Origin: Pantoea sp. alder81
Lineage (GTDB): Bacteria; Pseudomonadota; Gammaproteobacteria; Enterobacterales; Enterobacteriaceae
Assembly (NCBI RefSeq): GCF_020179835.1
Contig: NZ_JAIUDA010000001.1
Coordinates: 930,001-994,000 of the forward strand
Reading direction: 5' to 3'
DNA length: 64,000 nucleotides
A program made the translations under genes and the position numbers. The notes under the pieces are model-generated. The model was not told where the DNA came from and did no database searches. It saw nothing but the letters and a program-made list of their open reading frames with translations. Below, one piece after another: positions 1 to 7,929 of the stretch. Each line of letters begins with the position of its first letter. Position 1 is the stretch's first letter.

Positions 1-309
1 AATCTGGCTGCTCGTCACGCATCCGCCAGCATTGAAACCAGTGGCGCACGTAGCGAACTGCTGGCCTGGTTACTTGATGCACAAGGTCAGCCCGCGCCGT
101 TTGACGCCAATCAGCGGCTGGTTGGGCTGACCTTATCGGAGCTACAACGTATTCCCTTTTCTATGGCGGTGGTGGCCGGACGCGACAAGGTGGATCCAAT
201 CCACTGCGCGCTGCAAGGCAAGTGGCTGAAAGGCATGGTAACAGACGAATCCACCGCAGCAGGCGTACTCGAAATGGCCAAGAGCCGGGGAGCAACCCAT
301 GGAGAATAA
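1..309 (+). CDS. SorC/DeoR-family sugar-binding transcriptional regulator, C-terminal part
   Basis: The reading frame is open from base 1 to a TAA at 307-309 and gives 102 residues; the start lies outside the window. The motif AGRDKVDPIHCALQGKW followed by VTDESTA is typical of the C-terminal effector-binding domain of SorC-family regulators, which bind a phosphorylated sugar and leave DNA. The helix-turn-helix end is not visible. The gene overlaps the start of the next gene by 11 bases, so it is probably translated with the catabolic genes and controls them. The family call is firm; the effector is unknown. Confidence 0.8.
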   Translation, partial: NLAARHASASIETSGARSELLAWLLDAQGQPAPFDANQRLVGLTLSELQRIPFSMAVVAGRDKVDPIHCALQGKWLKGMVTDESTAAGVLEMAKSRGATHGE

Positions 310-2053
310 TGCAACACGCGAGCAGCGATTTAGCGCACTGCGACAACGCACGTCCACACCGGTGTTGATTGTCGGTGGTGGCATCAATGGCATCAGCACA
401 TTTCGCGAACTGGCGTTGCAGGGTATTCCCGCGATTCTGGTGGAAAAAGGTGACTGGTGCCAGGCGGCCAGCGGTGCTTTATCGCGCATGATCCACGGCG
501 GACTGCGCTATCTGGAAACCGGCGAGTTTACGCTGGTCAAAGAGTCGGTGATTGAGCGTGACCGGCTACTGAAAAACGCGGCACACTATGTTTTTCCGCT
601 GCGCACCACCGTCCCCATCGACAACCTCGGCGGCGGTTTAATTAATGCCACGCGGCGTTTTCTGCGTTTAAGCGACAAACCCACGCGCCGCGGCGCACTA
701 CTGATCAAAACCGGTCTGAGTCTTTACGATGTCTACACCAGACAGTACGGCTCAATGCCTAAACATCAGGTGCGCGGCGAGGCAGCCACGCGCGACCGCT
801 GGCCCGCATTTGCTCCCTGGGTGAAATACAGCGCCAGTTACTACGATGCCTGGATAAGCGCGCCGGAACGACTGGGTTATGAATTGATTGAAGATGCCGA
901 GCGTGCCTGCCCAGACGCACTGGCGCTTAATTATCTGCAACTGGTCAGCGCCGACGGCGAATCTGTCACTTTGCAGGATGCACTCAGTGGTGAGCATTTT
1001 ACCTTGCAGCCGCATGTGCTGGTGAATGCCGGCGGTGCGTGGATAGATCAGCTCAATCAGCGCCTGGCGCCCACTGAACATTTCACCAAACTGATTGGCG
1101 GTACTAAGGGTTCGCATCTGATCATCGATCACCCCGAACTGTTACACCTGCTCGACGGCGAGATGGTCTATTTCGAAAACCAGGAAGGCCGCGTCTGCAT
1201 CATGTTTCCCTGGTTCGGCAAGGTGCTGCTCGGTTCCACGGATATCCGCGTGGACGATCCGGATAGCGTGGTGTGTGAGGAAGAGGAGAAAGCCTACATT
1301 CTTGAATCGTTACGCTTTGTTTTCCCAGATGTTGTGGTACCCGAATCGTCAATTCTCTACACCTTCTGCGGTGTACGCCCGCTTCCTGCCAGCGATGCCA
1401 AAGTGAATGGGCAAATCTCACGTAACCACTCTCTGGTGCTGCTGCCACCCGACGCCGCACATGCTTACAGTCTGCTGTGCCTGGTCGGTGGAAAATGGAC
1501 CACCTTCCGTCAGTTTGGTGAAGAAGCCGCGGATCGGGTGTTGCGTCTGATCGGAGAAAAACGCCGGGTGTCGAGCGGCGATCTACCCATCGGCGGCGGA
1601 CGCGACTTCCCTGCACCTTCCGGGCAAACCGCGTGGCTTGCCCAACTCGCACAGCAATATTCACTGCCCTTATCCCGCGTATCGCAGTTAGTCCGCCGTT
1701 ATGGCAGCCGCGCCCTGCCAATCCTGCAGCTGATCCAGCAGCAGGGGGAGCAGCCGCTGCTGCATCATGCAGGATATAGCGCACTGGAACTCCGATACCT
1801 CATTGAGCATGAGCAGGTACAACAACTTGAGGACCTGCTGGTGCGACGCACCTCGCTGGCGATTTGCGGAGAATTAACACCCTCGCTGGTGACAGAAATT
1901 GCTGAATTGATGGCCGACCTGCGCGGCTGGAACGTCACTCAACGACAACATCATCTGCAAAGCAGTTGCGCCAGTCTGGCGCGTCAGCACGGTTTGACCG
2001 GTCTTAACCCCACTTTTTTCCAGGAGGAAACACGCCATGTTAGTCAGCAATAA
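299..2053 (+). CDS. GlpD-like FAD-dependent polyol-phosphate dehydrogenase
   Basis: A 584-residue flavoprotein of the glycerol-3-phosphate dehydrogenase/oxidase family. The N-terminal FAD site GGGING is at residues 26-31 and the family signature HGGLRYLE at 66-73; C-terminal sequence resembles the GlpD cap domain. Enzymes of this family oxidise a sugar-alcohol phosphate to a ketose phosphate and pass electrons to quinone. It is about 80 residues longer than E. coli GlpD. The next gene, an aldolase, starts inside its last 17 bases, and a FGGY kinase follows. That context argues for a phosphorylated polyol other than glycerol, for instance a tetritol or pentitol phosphate; this is inference. 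Start chosen because it overlaps the regulator's stop. Confidence 0.8.
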   Translation: MENNATREQRFSALRQRTSTPVLIVGGGINGISTFRELALQGIPAILVEKGDWCQAASGALSRMIHGGLRYLETGEFTLVKESVIERDRLLKNAAHYVFPLRTTVPIDNLGGGLINATRRFLRLSDKPTRRGALLIKTGLSLYDVYTRQYGSMPKHQVRGEAATRDRWPAFAPWVKYSASYYDAWISAPERLGYELIEDAERACPDALALNYLQLVSADGESVTLQDALSGEHFTLQPHVLVNAGGAWIDQLNQRLAPTEHFTKLIGGTKGSHLIIDHPELLHLLDGEMVYFENQEGRVCIMFPWFGKVLLGSTDIRVDDPDSVVCEEEEKAYILESLRFVFPDVVVPESSILYTFCGVRPLPASDAKVNGQISRNHSLVLLPPDAAHAYSLLCLVGGKWTTFRQFGEEAADRVLRLIGEKRRVSSGDLPIGGGRDFPAPSGQTAWLAQLAQQYSLPLSRVSQLVRRYGSRALPILQLIQQQGEQPLLHHAGYSALELRYLIEHEQVQQLEDLLVRRTSLAICGELTPSLVTEIAELMADLRGWNVTQRQHHLQSSCASLARQHGLTGLNPTFFQEETRHVSQQ

Positions 2054-2876
2054 AGTCCGCATGAATCGTCTGTTTCAACACGGTAAGTGCCTTGATGTGG
2101 CCATCGACCACGGCATTGCCAACGAGCCTGATTTTCTGATTGGGCTGGAAAACATCGAGGGCGTGATGAAAAACCTGATCGCCGCGCAACCTGATGCCAT
2201 ACAGGTGAATTACGGACAGGCCGATCTGTTGCAGCACGTCGCGGGGCAAAAACCGGCGCTGGTGATGCGCACGGATGTCGGTAACGCCTATAACGCGGCG
2301 CGCCATCGCGAAATGTGGGCGGTGTTGCACAACCCGGATGAGCCAATCCTCGCCGCGTTGCAGATGGATGCGGCTGCGGTGGTGGTGAATCTCTACCTGA
2401 TCCCCGATGAACCCGGCATTTTCCGCATGTGCGTGGAGAATATCGGTCGTCTGCGTCAGGCGTGCGATCGCTACGCCATGCCGCTGATGATCGAACCGCT
2501 GGTGATGGCGCCGGCCGGACAAGGCGCGGCTTACGGTTCGCTCGGTGATGTGGAGAAAATCGTGCCGCTGGTGCGTCTGGCGCGTGAACTCGGCGCCGAC
2601 ATCATCAAAGCCGATCCGACGGAAAACGTAGAAGATTTTCACCGTGTGGTGGAAGCGGCGCGCTGTCCGACGCTGGTACGCGGTGGCGGCAAAGGCGAGC
2701 TGGCACCGGTACTGGCCAAAAGCGCCGCATTGATGGCGCAAGGCGCCAGCGGCATGGTGTATGGCCGTAACGTTTACCAACACGATAACCCATCACGCGT
2801 GGTGAAAGCGCTGATGGCGATTATCCATCAAGGCGCCAGCGGCCCGGATGCATTAGACATTTATCAGCAGGGTTGA
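2037..2876 (+). CDS. Class I aldolase of the DeoC/LsrF/FbaB type
   Basis: A 279-residue TIM-barrel aldolase. The start is fixed by a strong AGGAGG at 2022-2027, nine bases upstream, inside the previous gene, so translation is coupled. The segment VAIDHG (21-26) and the lysine in GADIIKADPTEN (K191) match the LsrF/FbaB family, where that lysine forms the Schiff base; a phosphate-binding GGGKG lies near 216-220. It should cleave, or transfer an acyl group from, the phosphorylated ketose made by the upstream dehydrogenase and downstream kinase. LsrF itself acts on phosphorylated AI-2, but no lsr transporter is seen here, so the substrate stays open. Confidence 0.8.
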   Translation: MLVSNKVRMNRLFQHGKCLDVAIDHGIANEPDFLIGLENIEGVMKNLIAAQPDAIQVNYGQADLLQHVAGQKPALVMRTDVGNAYNAARHREMWAVLHNPDEPILAALQMDAAAVVVNLYLIPDEPGIFRMCVENIGRLRQACDRYAMPLMIEPLVMAPAGQGAAYGSLGDVEKIVPLVRLARELGADIIKADPTENVEDFHRVVEAARCPTLVRGGGKGELAPVLAKSAALMAQGASGMVYGRNVYQHDNPSRVVKALMAIIHQGASGPDALDIYQQG

Positions 2877-2936
2877 GTATTACCTGCACCGGCGCTTAAG
2901 CGGTGCGCCGTCTTCGTCAGTGAATCGGAGTCGGAT

Positions 2937-4424
2937 ATGAGTCAACTTCTTGGCATTGATGCCGGTAACACCATGATCAAAGCGGTGCTGTTTGATCTCA
3001 GCGGGCGCGTGCTGTCGGTTGCCGAATGCGCGGGGGAAACCCACCAGCCGCAGGAAGGTTATGCAGAGCGTCCGGTAGAAGATATCTGGCATGGTGTCAG
3101 CGTGGCCGTCAGTCGCTGCCTGCAACAGGCGGGCAGCGCGGCAGATGCGATCATCGCCGTGGGCGCGGCGGGTCACGGCAACGGCTTGTATGCGCTGGAT
3201 AAACAGCAGCAGCCGTTGTTCGGTATTCAATCCATCGATCATCGCGCCATAGACACTGTTCATCAGCTGGAGGCCAGCGGCGCTGATAAAGCCATTTATC
3301 AAATTTCGCTGCAAAAACCCTGGCCTGCCGCCACGCCGGTGCTGATCAGCTGGATCAAACAGCATCAGCCGGAGCGCTGGGCAAAGATTGGCCATTTACT
3401 CTGTGCCAAAGATGTTATCGCCCATTTCCTCAGTGGCGCGGTCAGCGCTGACGTTTCGGATGCCGCTGGGGCCGGATTAATTGACTATCGCCAGCGTGAT
3501 TACAGCCGCGAGTTGATGGCGCTGTATGGTATTGAAGAGGCGTTAGACCAGTTGCCGCCACTGCGCGAATCTTGCGCGGTGATCGGCCAGGTGACGTCAC
3601 GCGCGGCGCAATTAACCGGATTGCCTGCTGGTATTCCGGTGGTGGCCGGCATTTTTGATGTGGTGGCCAGCGCCATTGGCTCCGGCGTGGTCAAAACCGG
3701 AGAGGCATCCATCGTCGCAGGGACCTGGAGTATCAATCAGGTGGTGGTGGACAAACCGGATTACCAGCGCCCGGTGTTCATGAATTCGATTATTGAAAAT
3801 GACCGCTTTATGGCAATTGAAGCCAGCGCCACCTCGGCCGCCAATCTCGACTGGTTCCTGCGGGAGTTCGACGATGGCCGCACTGGCAATGGCGCGGCGC
3901 GCAGCAGCGATACCGTGGCGCATGTCGAACCCAACGCGCAGCTGCCGCTTTATCATCCATACCTTTATTCGGGACGTAAATCTGAACCCGCTAAAGCGGG
4001 ATTTTACGGGCTGGGTGGCTGGCATACGCGCGCGGACATGCTGTTTGCGCTGTTTGAAGGTGTCACCTTTGCCCACCGCGCCCACATCGATCGCTTACGT
4101 GCAGCGGGCATTCCCGTAACCCACGCGATTCTTTCGGGCGGCGCGGCGCGTAGCTGTATCTGGCCGCAAATGTTTGCTGATGTGTTGGGCATTCCCATTC
4201 GCGTGGCGGAGTGCAAAGAAACCGGTGCCCTGGGAGCAGCGCTTTGCGCGGGCGTCGGCGTGGGCGTCTGGCCAAATCTGGCGGCGGCGGTGCAGCAAGC
4301 GGTACAAATTAATCCCGGCGAGTTGCAGCCACGCCCGGAGCGCTTTGCTTTTCATGATGCGCGCTATCGGGTATTCAAAAGACTGGAACTGGCGATGAGC
4401 GAAATGTGGCACGAAGTGGGTTGA
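2937..4424 (+). CDS. FGGY-family carbohydrate kinase
   Basis: A 495-residue two-domain sugar kinase. The N-terminal ATPase phosphate loop GIDAGNT is at 6-12 and the C-terminal adenosine-binding loop LSGGAARS near residue 400; length is typical of the family. These enzymes phosphorylate a free sugar or polyol with ATP in the cytoplasm. It lies 60 bases after the aldolase and ends the operon, which would supply the phosphorylated substrate for the GlpD-like enzyme. The sequence reminds me of the LyxK/YgcE branch rather than of glycerol kinase, but substrate cannot be read from sequence. The upstream CGGAG is a modest ribosome site. Confidence 0.85.
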   Translation: MSQLLGIDAGNTMIKAVLFDLSGRVLSVAECAGETHQPQEGYAERPVEDIWHGVSVAVSRCLQQAGSAADAIIAVGAAGHGNGLYALDKQQQPLFGIQSIDHRAIDTVHQLEASGADKAIYQISLQKPWPAATPVLISWIKQHQPERWAKIGHLLCAKDVIAHFLSGAVSADVSDAAGAGLIDYRQRDYSRELMALYGIEEALDQLPPLRESCAVIGQVTSRAAQLTGLPAGIPVVAGIFDVVASAIGSGVVKTGEASIVAGTWSINQVVVDKPDYQRPVFMNSIIENDRFMAIEASATSAANLDWFLREFDDGRTGNGAARSSDTVAHVEPNAQLPLYHPYLYSGRKSEPAKAGFYGLGGWHTRADMLFALFEGVTFAHRAHIDRLRAAGIPVTHAILSGGAARSCIWPQMFADVLGIPIRVAECKETGALGAALCAGVGVGVWPNLAAAVQQAVQINPGELQPRPERFAFHDARYRVFKRLELAMSEMWHEVG

Positions 4425-4491
4425 ATTATCTGGTTATTATTTTGCCAAACGGTAATGTTGTGCTCTTGTCTATTTCATTAAGGATAGCGTC

Positions 4492-4821
4492 GTGCAGATC
4501 AATCAACTACCGTTTGGCATTACCGACTGGAGCACCCTCGAAACCGAAAAACATCCGGGTGACAGTGGTTTTGCGCTGTGGCGTACTCAGCGCTTTGGCG
4601 ATATTCGCGTGCGCATGGTGGAATATTCACCGGGCTATCTCGCGGATCACTGGTGCAGCAAAGGTCATATATTGCTGTGTCTGGAAGGAGAGATGATAAC
4701 CGAACTGGAAGATGGCCGTACCTTCACCCTGACGCCGGGCGTGAGCTATCAGGTCGCCGATAACGCCGAAGCACACCGTTCTTCGACTACGCACGGCGCG
4801 AAGTTGTTTATTGTTGATTAG
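4492..4821 (+). CDS. DHCW-motif cupin-fold protein
   Basis: A 109-residue single-domain cupin. The segment ADHWCSKGHILLCLEGE carries the D-H-W-C motif after which this small family is named, and the tail QVADNAEAHRSS has the second cupin histidine. The role is unknown; members are small cytoplasmic proteins that may bind a metal and a small ligand. The start is a GTG preceded by AAGGA at the proper distance. It lies 67 bases after the kinase on the same strand, so it could be the last gene of the polyol operon or have its own promoter. A sugar isomerase or sensor role would be a guess. Confidence 0.8.
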   Translation: MQINQLPFGITDWSTLETEKHPGDSGFALWRTQRFGDIRVRMVEYSPGYLADHWCSKGHILLCLEGEMITELEDGRTFTLTPGVSYQVADNAEAHRSSTTHGAKLFIVD

Positions 4822-4825
4822 CACT

Positions 4826-4860
4826 GCGGGCACCGACGTATTACCAACGCCAGTGCCCGC
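4826..4860. terminator. Possible terminator stem between convergent genes
   Basis: GCGGGCAC (4826-4833) pairs perfectly with GTGCCCGC (4853-4860) around a 19-base loop, in the 46-base gap between the cupin stop and the phosphatase stop. No T-run follows on either strand, so a Rho-independent role is uncertain. Confidence 0.35.
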
Positions 4861-4867
4861 CTCAGCA

Positions 4868-6118
4868 TTACTTCGCCATAGCGTAAGCGGCGGTCAGATC
4901 GACGCGTTGCCAGAAGGATTGCTCGGCATTGCCCGACAACGGATAACCGTTTGGCAAGGCCGTTTTCAGCATCAGTTGACGAATCTGCGCATCAGACAGT
5001 TTAGGCAGCGCGGTTTTCAGCAGGATTTCTGCGCCCTGCGGCACCTGAACCGGCATGTTTTTCACGTTGGCTTTCGGCAGATTGTAGCTCAGGGTGAAAC
5101 GGTAGAACTGCTTCAGATCCGGCGCACGGTAAGGATCGTCCTTCCCGGTTGTGCGTGCACATTCCGCCAGTGAGGTACCACACTCTTTTTCCAGCGCGGT
5201 GCGCAATTGATCGCGCGCCTCTTTGAACAGCACCTGATAGCGTGCATCGTTCAGGTAAGTCGCCACGTTGCGCTCTGCCACCATACGTGAACCCATCACG
5301 TCCAGCGGATAATGCACGCCCAACACCAGACGCGAATATCCATAACGCGCGCCACGGGTGACCAGCGCTTCAAAGCGTTCTGGCACCATTTCAGCCATCA
5401 GCAGTGCATCGGTGTAACCGGTATTGGTGTGGCCGCTCGGGAACGAACCGCCGTCCGCGGTATAGCGCACATTGTCTTTCACCACCACATCATCCGGCAC
5501 CAGATGAATCGTATTGCCTTCATGCAGGAACGGACGCGGATAGTTAAAATGTTTTTTGGCAGCGCTGGTGCTGACTTCACTGGCTTTGATTAGCGCAGCA
5601 GCTTTGCTGAGTTCGCCTTTGTCATAAGCCGCGATGAAGGCTTTACCAAGACGCGGCCCCATGGCATCAGACAGGAAATAGAGGGAGCTGATCGCTTCCG
5701 CATCCTGTAACGCCTGATGGCGCACATTCTGGGTAGCGTTGAGGTTGATATCGGTCACGGTAGCGCGGCTGGCATTCAACACGCTGTCTGGTAAGGCGCT
5801 GAATCCAGACAATAGCGCGATACCGGCTTGCTGATTCTGTTTAACGTTGAAATCGTAACCGCTGCTTTTCAGCCAGGCTTTATCTGCCTGCGTGCTGGTC
5901 TGTTTGGCTTTTTCCAGCTGCTCACGTTTCAGTGTCGCGCTGTCACCTTGCAGCCAGGCGCGTTGCGCCTGCAGTGACTGTTGTTCCAGTTGCGTATAGC
6001 CTGGCGTTGAACCGGTAGAAGTTTGTGCTGCCAGTGCGGCCGCCTGCGGCAGTGTAGTCGCATGAGCCTGTTGAGCGAGCAGTAAAACCGTTGCAATCAG
6101 TGTGTAGCGGGTTTTCAT
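4868..6118 (-). CDS. Secreted PAP2-superfamily acid phosphatase
   Basis: A 416-residue protein with a signal peptide (residues 1-20, cleavage after AHA). All three PAP2 motifs are present: K188-x6-R195-P196, PSGH at 227-230, and SR-x5-H-x3-D at 262-273; the two histidines and the aspartate form the phosphotransfer centre. It should hydrolyse phosphomonoesters in the periplasm. It is longer than the usual class A acid phosphatases (about 250 residues), with extra sequence on both sides of the catalytic core. It stands alone, convergent with the cupin gene. Substrate unknown. Confidence 0.85.
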   Translation of the reverse strand: MKTRYTLIATVLLLAQQAHATTLPQAAALAAQTSTGSTPGYTQLEQQSLQAQRAWLQGDSATLKREQLEKAKQTSTQADKAWLKSSGYDFNVKQNQQAGIALLSGFSALPDSVLNASRATVTDINLNATQNVRHQALQDAEAISSLYFLSDAMGPRLGKAFIAAYDKGELSKAAALIKASEVSTSAAKKHFNYPRPFLHEGNTIHLVPDDVVVKDNVRYTADGGSFPSGHTNTGYTDALLMAEMVPERFEALVTRGARYGYSRLVLGVHYPLDVMGSRMVAERNVATYLNDARYQVLFKEARDQLRTALEKECGTSLAECARTTGKDDPYRAPDLKQFYRFTLSYNLPKANVKNMPVQVPQGAEILLKTALPKLSDAQIRQLMLKTALPNGYPLSGNAEQSFWQRVDLTAAYAMAK

Positions 6119-6193
6119 TATTTTCCCCTGTTATCAGAATATTACCTTGCCGGGGAAACACGCTAGCACCCTGTTATGACAGATTTATTTCAT

Positions 6194-6433
6194 TTATCGA
6201 CACTCGTTCGAACAGTTTTGTACGCAAATTTGTGCGAGCGATCCACAACCACCGCCGTTATCGTTTTTGCACTGTGATTGCTGTACATAGCAATTTTGCT
6301 GACAGGAAGAGAGGTCACATTTGGCGGCAATCGGCGTCAGCTGTGCCACCGGCGCTTTCTTTTCAGGCTGCCATTTGGTTTGCGCCAGTGCGCTGGCGCT
6401 GAACAGCACCACAAACACCATTATCCACTTCAT
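6194..6433 (-). CDS. Small secreted cysteine-rich protein, unknown function
   Basis: A 79-residue product with a clear signal peptide (MKWIMVFVVLFSASALAQ, cleavage near residue 18). The mature part holds eight cysteines in a CxxxxC-xxx-C / C / C / C-xxx-C-xxx-C layout, so up to four disulfides are possible in the periplasm. A GAGGA lies just upstream of the ATG, which supports real translation. I do not recognise the family. It has its own position between the phosphatase (75 bases away) and the hpxO promoter. Confidence 0.65.
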   Translation of the reverse strand: MKWIMVFVVLFSASALAQTKWQPEKKAPVAQLTPIAAKCDLSSCQQNCYVQQSQCKNDNGGGCGSLAQICVQNCSNECR

Positions 6434-6537
6434 AGGAAATTCCTCGCGAAAAGGTTCTACATAGTATGGCGTCTACGCAGCCAAATGCCATGTTGGAACC
6501 TTTGATTCACCCTTTGGTTTCGCCGCCCTATTGCCGT

Positions 6538-6549
6538 GCAAATTGTTGC
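6538..6549. promoter_or_regulatory. GCAA-N4-TTGC motif upstream of hpxO (candidate activator site)
   Basis: GCAAATTGTTGC is centred about 121 bp before the predicted hpxO transcription start. Two copies of the same GCAA-N4-TTGC frame lie at about the same distance upstream of guaD. An 8-bp inverted repeat, TAACGGTG (6554-6561) and CACCGTTA (6582-6589), lies just downstream and may be a second protein site. Confidence 0.45.
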
Positions 6550-6598
6550 GCGATAACGGTGCAGTGCACGCAACACGCAACCACCGTTAATCATTATG

Positions 6599-6611
6599 AA
6601 TCAATGGATTA
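6599..6611. promoter_or_regulatory. IHF-binding site consensus upstream of hpxO
   Basis: AATCAATGGATTA fits WATCAA-N4-TTR at every position. It lies between the candidate upstream activator site and the -24/-12 element, the place where IHF bends DNA at sigma-54 promoters. Confidence 0.5.
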
Positions 6612-6638
6612 ATCGAAATCACCTTAAGGACAAGCTAA

Positions 6639-6654
6639 TGGTACGAAAGTTGCA
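6639..6654 (+). promoter_or_regulatory. Sigma-54 type promoter of hpxO
   Basis: TGGTACG-AAAG-TTGCA differs from the consensus TGGCACG-N4-TTGCW at one base, and the essential GG and GC are 10 bases apart. Transcription would start near 6665, about 20 bases before the ATG, leaving room for the AAGGAG ribosome site at 6674-6679. Confidence 0.65.
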
Positions 6655-6684
6655 GGTGTAAGCAGGTAGACAAAGGAGACAGTA

Positions 6685-7842
6685 ATGAAAGCGATTGTGA
6701 TTGGAGCAGGTATTGGCGGCATGAGCGCGGCGATTGCGCTGGAGAAAGCGGGTTTCGAGACTGCCGTTTTTGAAGCGGTCAAAGAGATGAAGCCGGTCGG
6801 TGCGGCAATCTCTATCTGGCCCAACGGCGTAAAATGCCTGAATGCGCTCGGCATGAAACAGCAACTGCAGGCACTGGGCGGCGATATGGCGTTTATGGCC
6901 TATAACGATGCGCACAGTGGCAGCACCCTGACCCGCTTCAGCCTGTCACCGCTGGTGCAGCAGGTGGGCGAATACCCTTATCCGGTCGCTCGCGCCGAGT
7001 TACAGGCGATGCTGATCGAAACCTACGGTCGCTCGCGTATTCAGTTTGGTAAACGCGTGACCAGCGTCGAGCAAAGTGCCACGGGCGTTACCGCCTGGTT
7101 TGATGATGGCAGCCAGGCCGAAGGAGATTTTCTGATTGCTGCCGACGGCACGCATTCCGTGATCCGCCACTATGTGCTGGGTGAGAATGTTGAACGACGC
7201 TATGCCGGTTACGTTAACTGGAACGGCTTAGTGACCATCGACGAAAGCATTGCCCCTGCCGATCAGTGGACAACCTTTGTCGGTGAAGGCAAGCGCGTGT
7301 CTTTAATGCCGGTTAGCGGCAACCGCTTTTACTTCTTCTTTGACGTGCCTTTGCCCAAAGGGTTAGCGGAAGATCGTTCCACCCTTCGCCAGGATCTGAG
7401 AAATTACTTCACCGGCTGGGCCGATCCGGTGCAGCGCCTGATTGACAGCATCAACCCAGAGACCACCAATCGTGTTGAAATTCACGACATTGAACCGTTT
7501 AACCGTTTCGTCAAAGGTCGCGTGGCCTTATTAGGCGATGCAGCACACAGCACCACTCCGGATATCGGCCAGGGCGGTTGTGCGGCGATGGAGGATGCGG
7601 TGGTGCTGGCGCAAACGCTGGCCTCGCACTCGCTGGGAATCGAAGATGGGTTGCTGCGCTACGAGGCGCGCCGCGTGGAACGCACTAAAGATTTGGTGCT
7701 GAAAGCACGTAAACGTTGCGACGTGACGCATGCCAAAGATGCTGAAATCACCGCTGCGTGGTACGCCGATTTGAAAAACGAAACCGGCGAGCGAGTGCTG
7801 GCCGGCATGTGCGACACCATTGAAGGTGGGCCGCTGGGTTAA
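6685..7842 (+). CDS. hpxO: FAD-dependent urate hydroxylase
   Basis: A 385-residue class A flavin monooxygenase. The dinucleotide site GAGIGG is at residues 7-12 and the second FAD motif GDAAHSTTPDIGQG near 284-297. Overall sequence matches Klebsiella HpxO, which uses NADH and O2 to turn urate into 5-hydroxyisourate. The purine setting (xanthine dehydrogenase and guanine deaminase nearby) supports the call. Enzymes for the next steps (hydroxyisourate hydrolase, OHCU decarboxylase, allantoinase) are not in this window. A sigma-54 type promoter with an IHF site lies just upstream, which suggests nitrogen control. Confidence 0.9.
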   Translation: MKAIVIGAGIGGMSAAIALEKAGFETAVFEAVKEMKPVGAAISIWPNGVKCLNALGMKQQLQALGGDMAFMAYNDAHSGSTLTRFSLSPLVQQVGEYPYPVARAELQAMLIETYGRSRIQFGKRVTSVEQSATGVTAWFDDGSQAEGDFLIAADGTHSVIRHYVLGENVERRYAGYVNWNGLVTIDESIAPADQWTTFVGEGKRVSLMPVSGNRFYFFFDVPLPKGLAEDRSTLRQDLRNYFTGWADPVQRLIDSINPETTNRVEIHDIEPFNRFVKGRVALLGDAAHSTTPDIGQGGCAAMEDAVVLAQTLASHSLGIEDGLLRYEARRVERTKDLVLKARKRCDVTHAKDAEITAAWYADLKNETGERVLAGMCDTIEGGPLG

Positions 7843-7929
7843 CGCCAGGGCGCACCGCTGGAATGACTCCATACTCGTTGAAACGGTGTCCAACTGTCGG
7901 GGTTCACTTCACGCCGTGCGCCCTGCTTA

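Noticed and set aside
2040..2783. 247-codon open frame antisense to the aldolase
   Set aside because: Shadow of a well-supported gene; no start signal.
7847..7924. AGGGCGCAC/GTGCGCCCT inverted repeat between hpxO and dcp
   Set aside because: Nine-base arms but a 60-base loop and no T-run; may be chance or part of a more complex fold.
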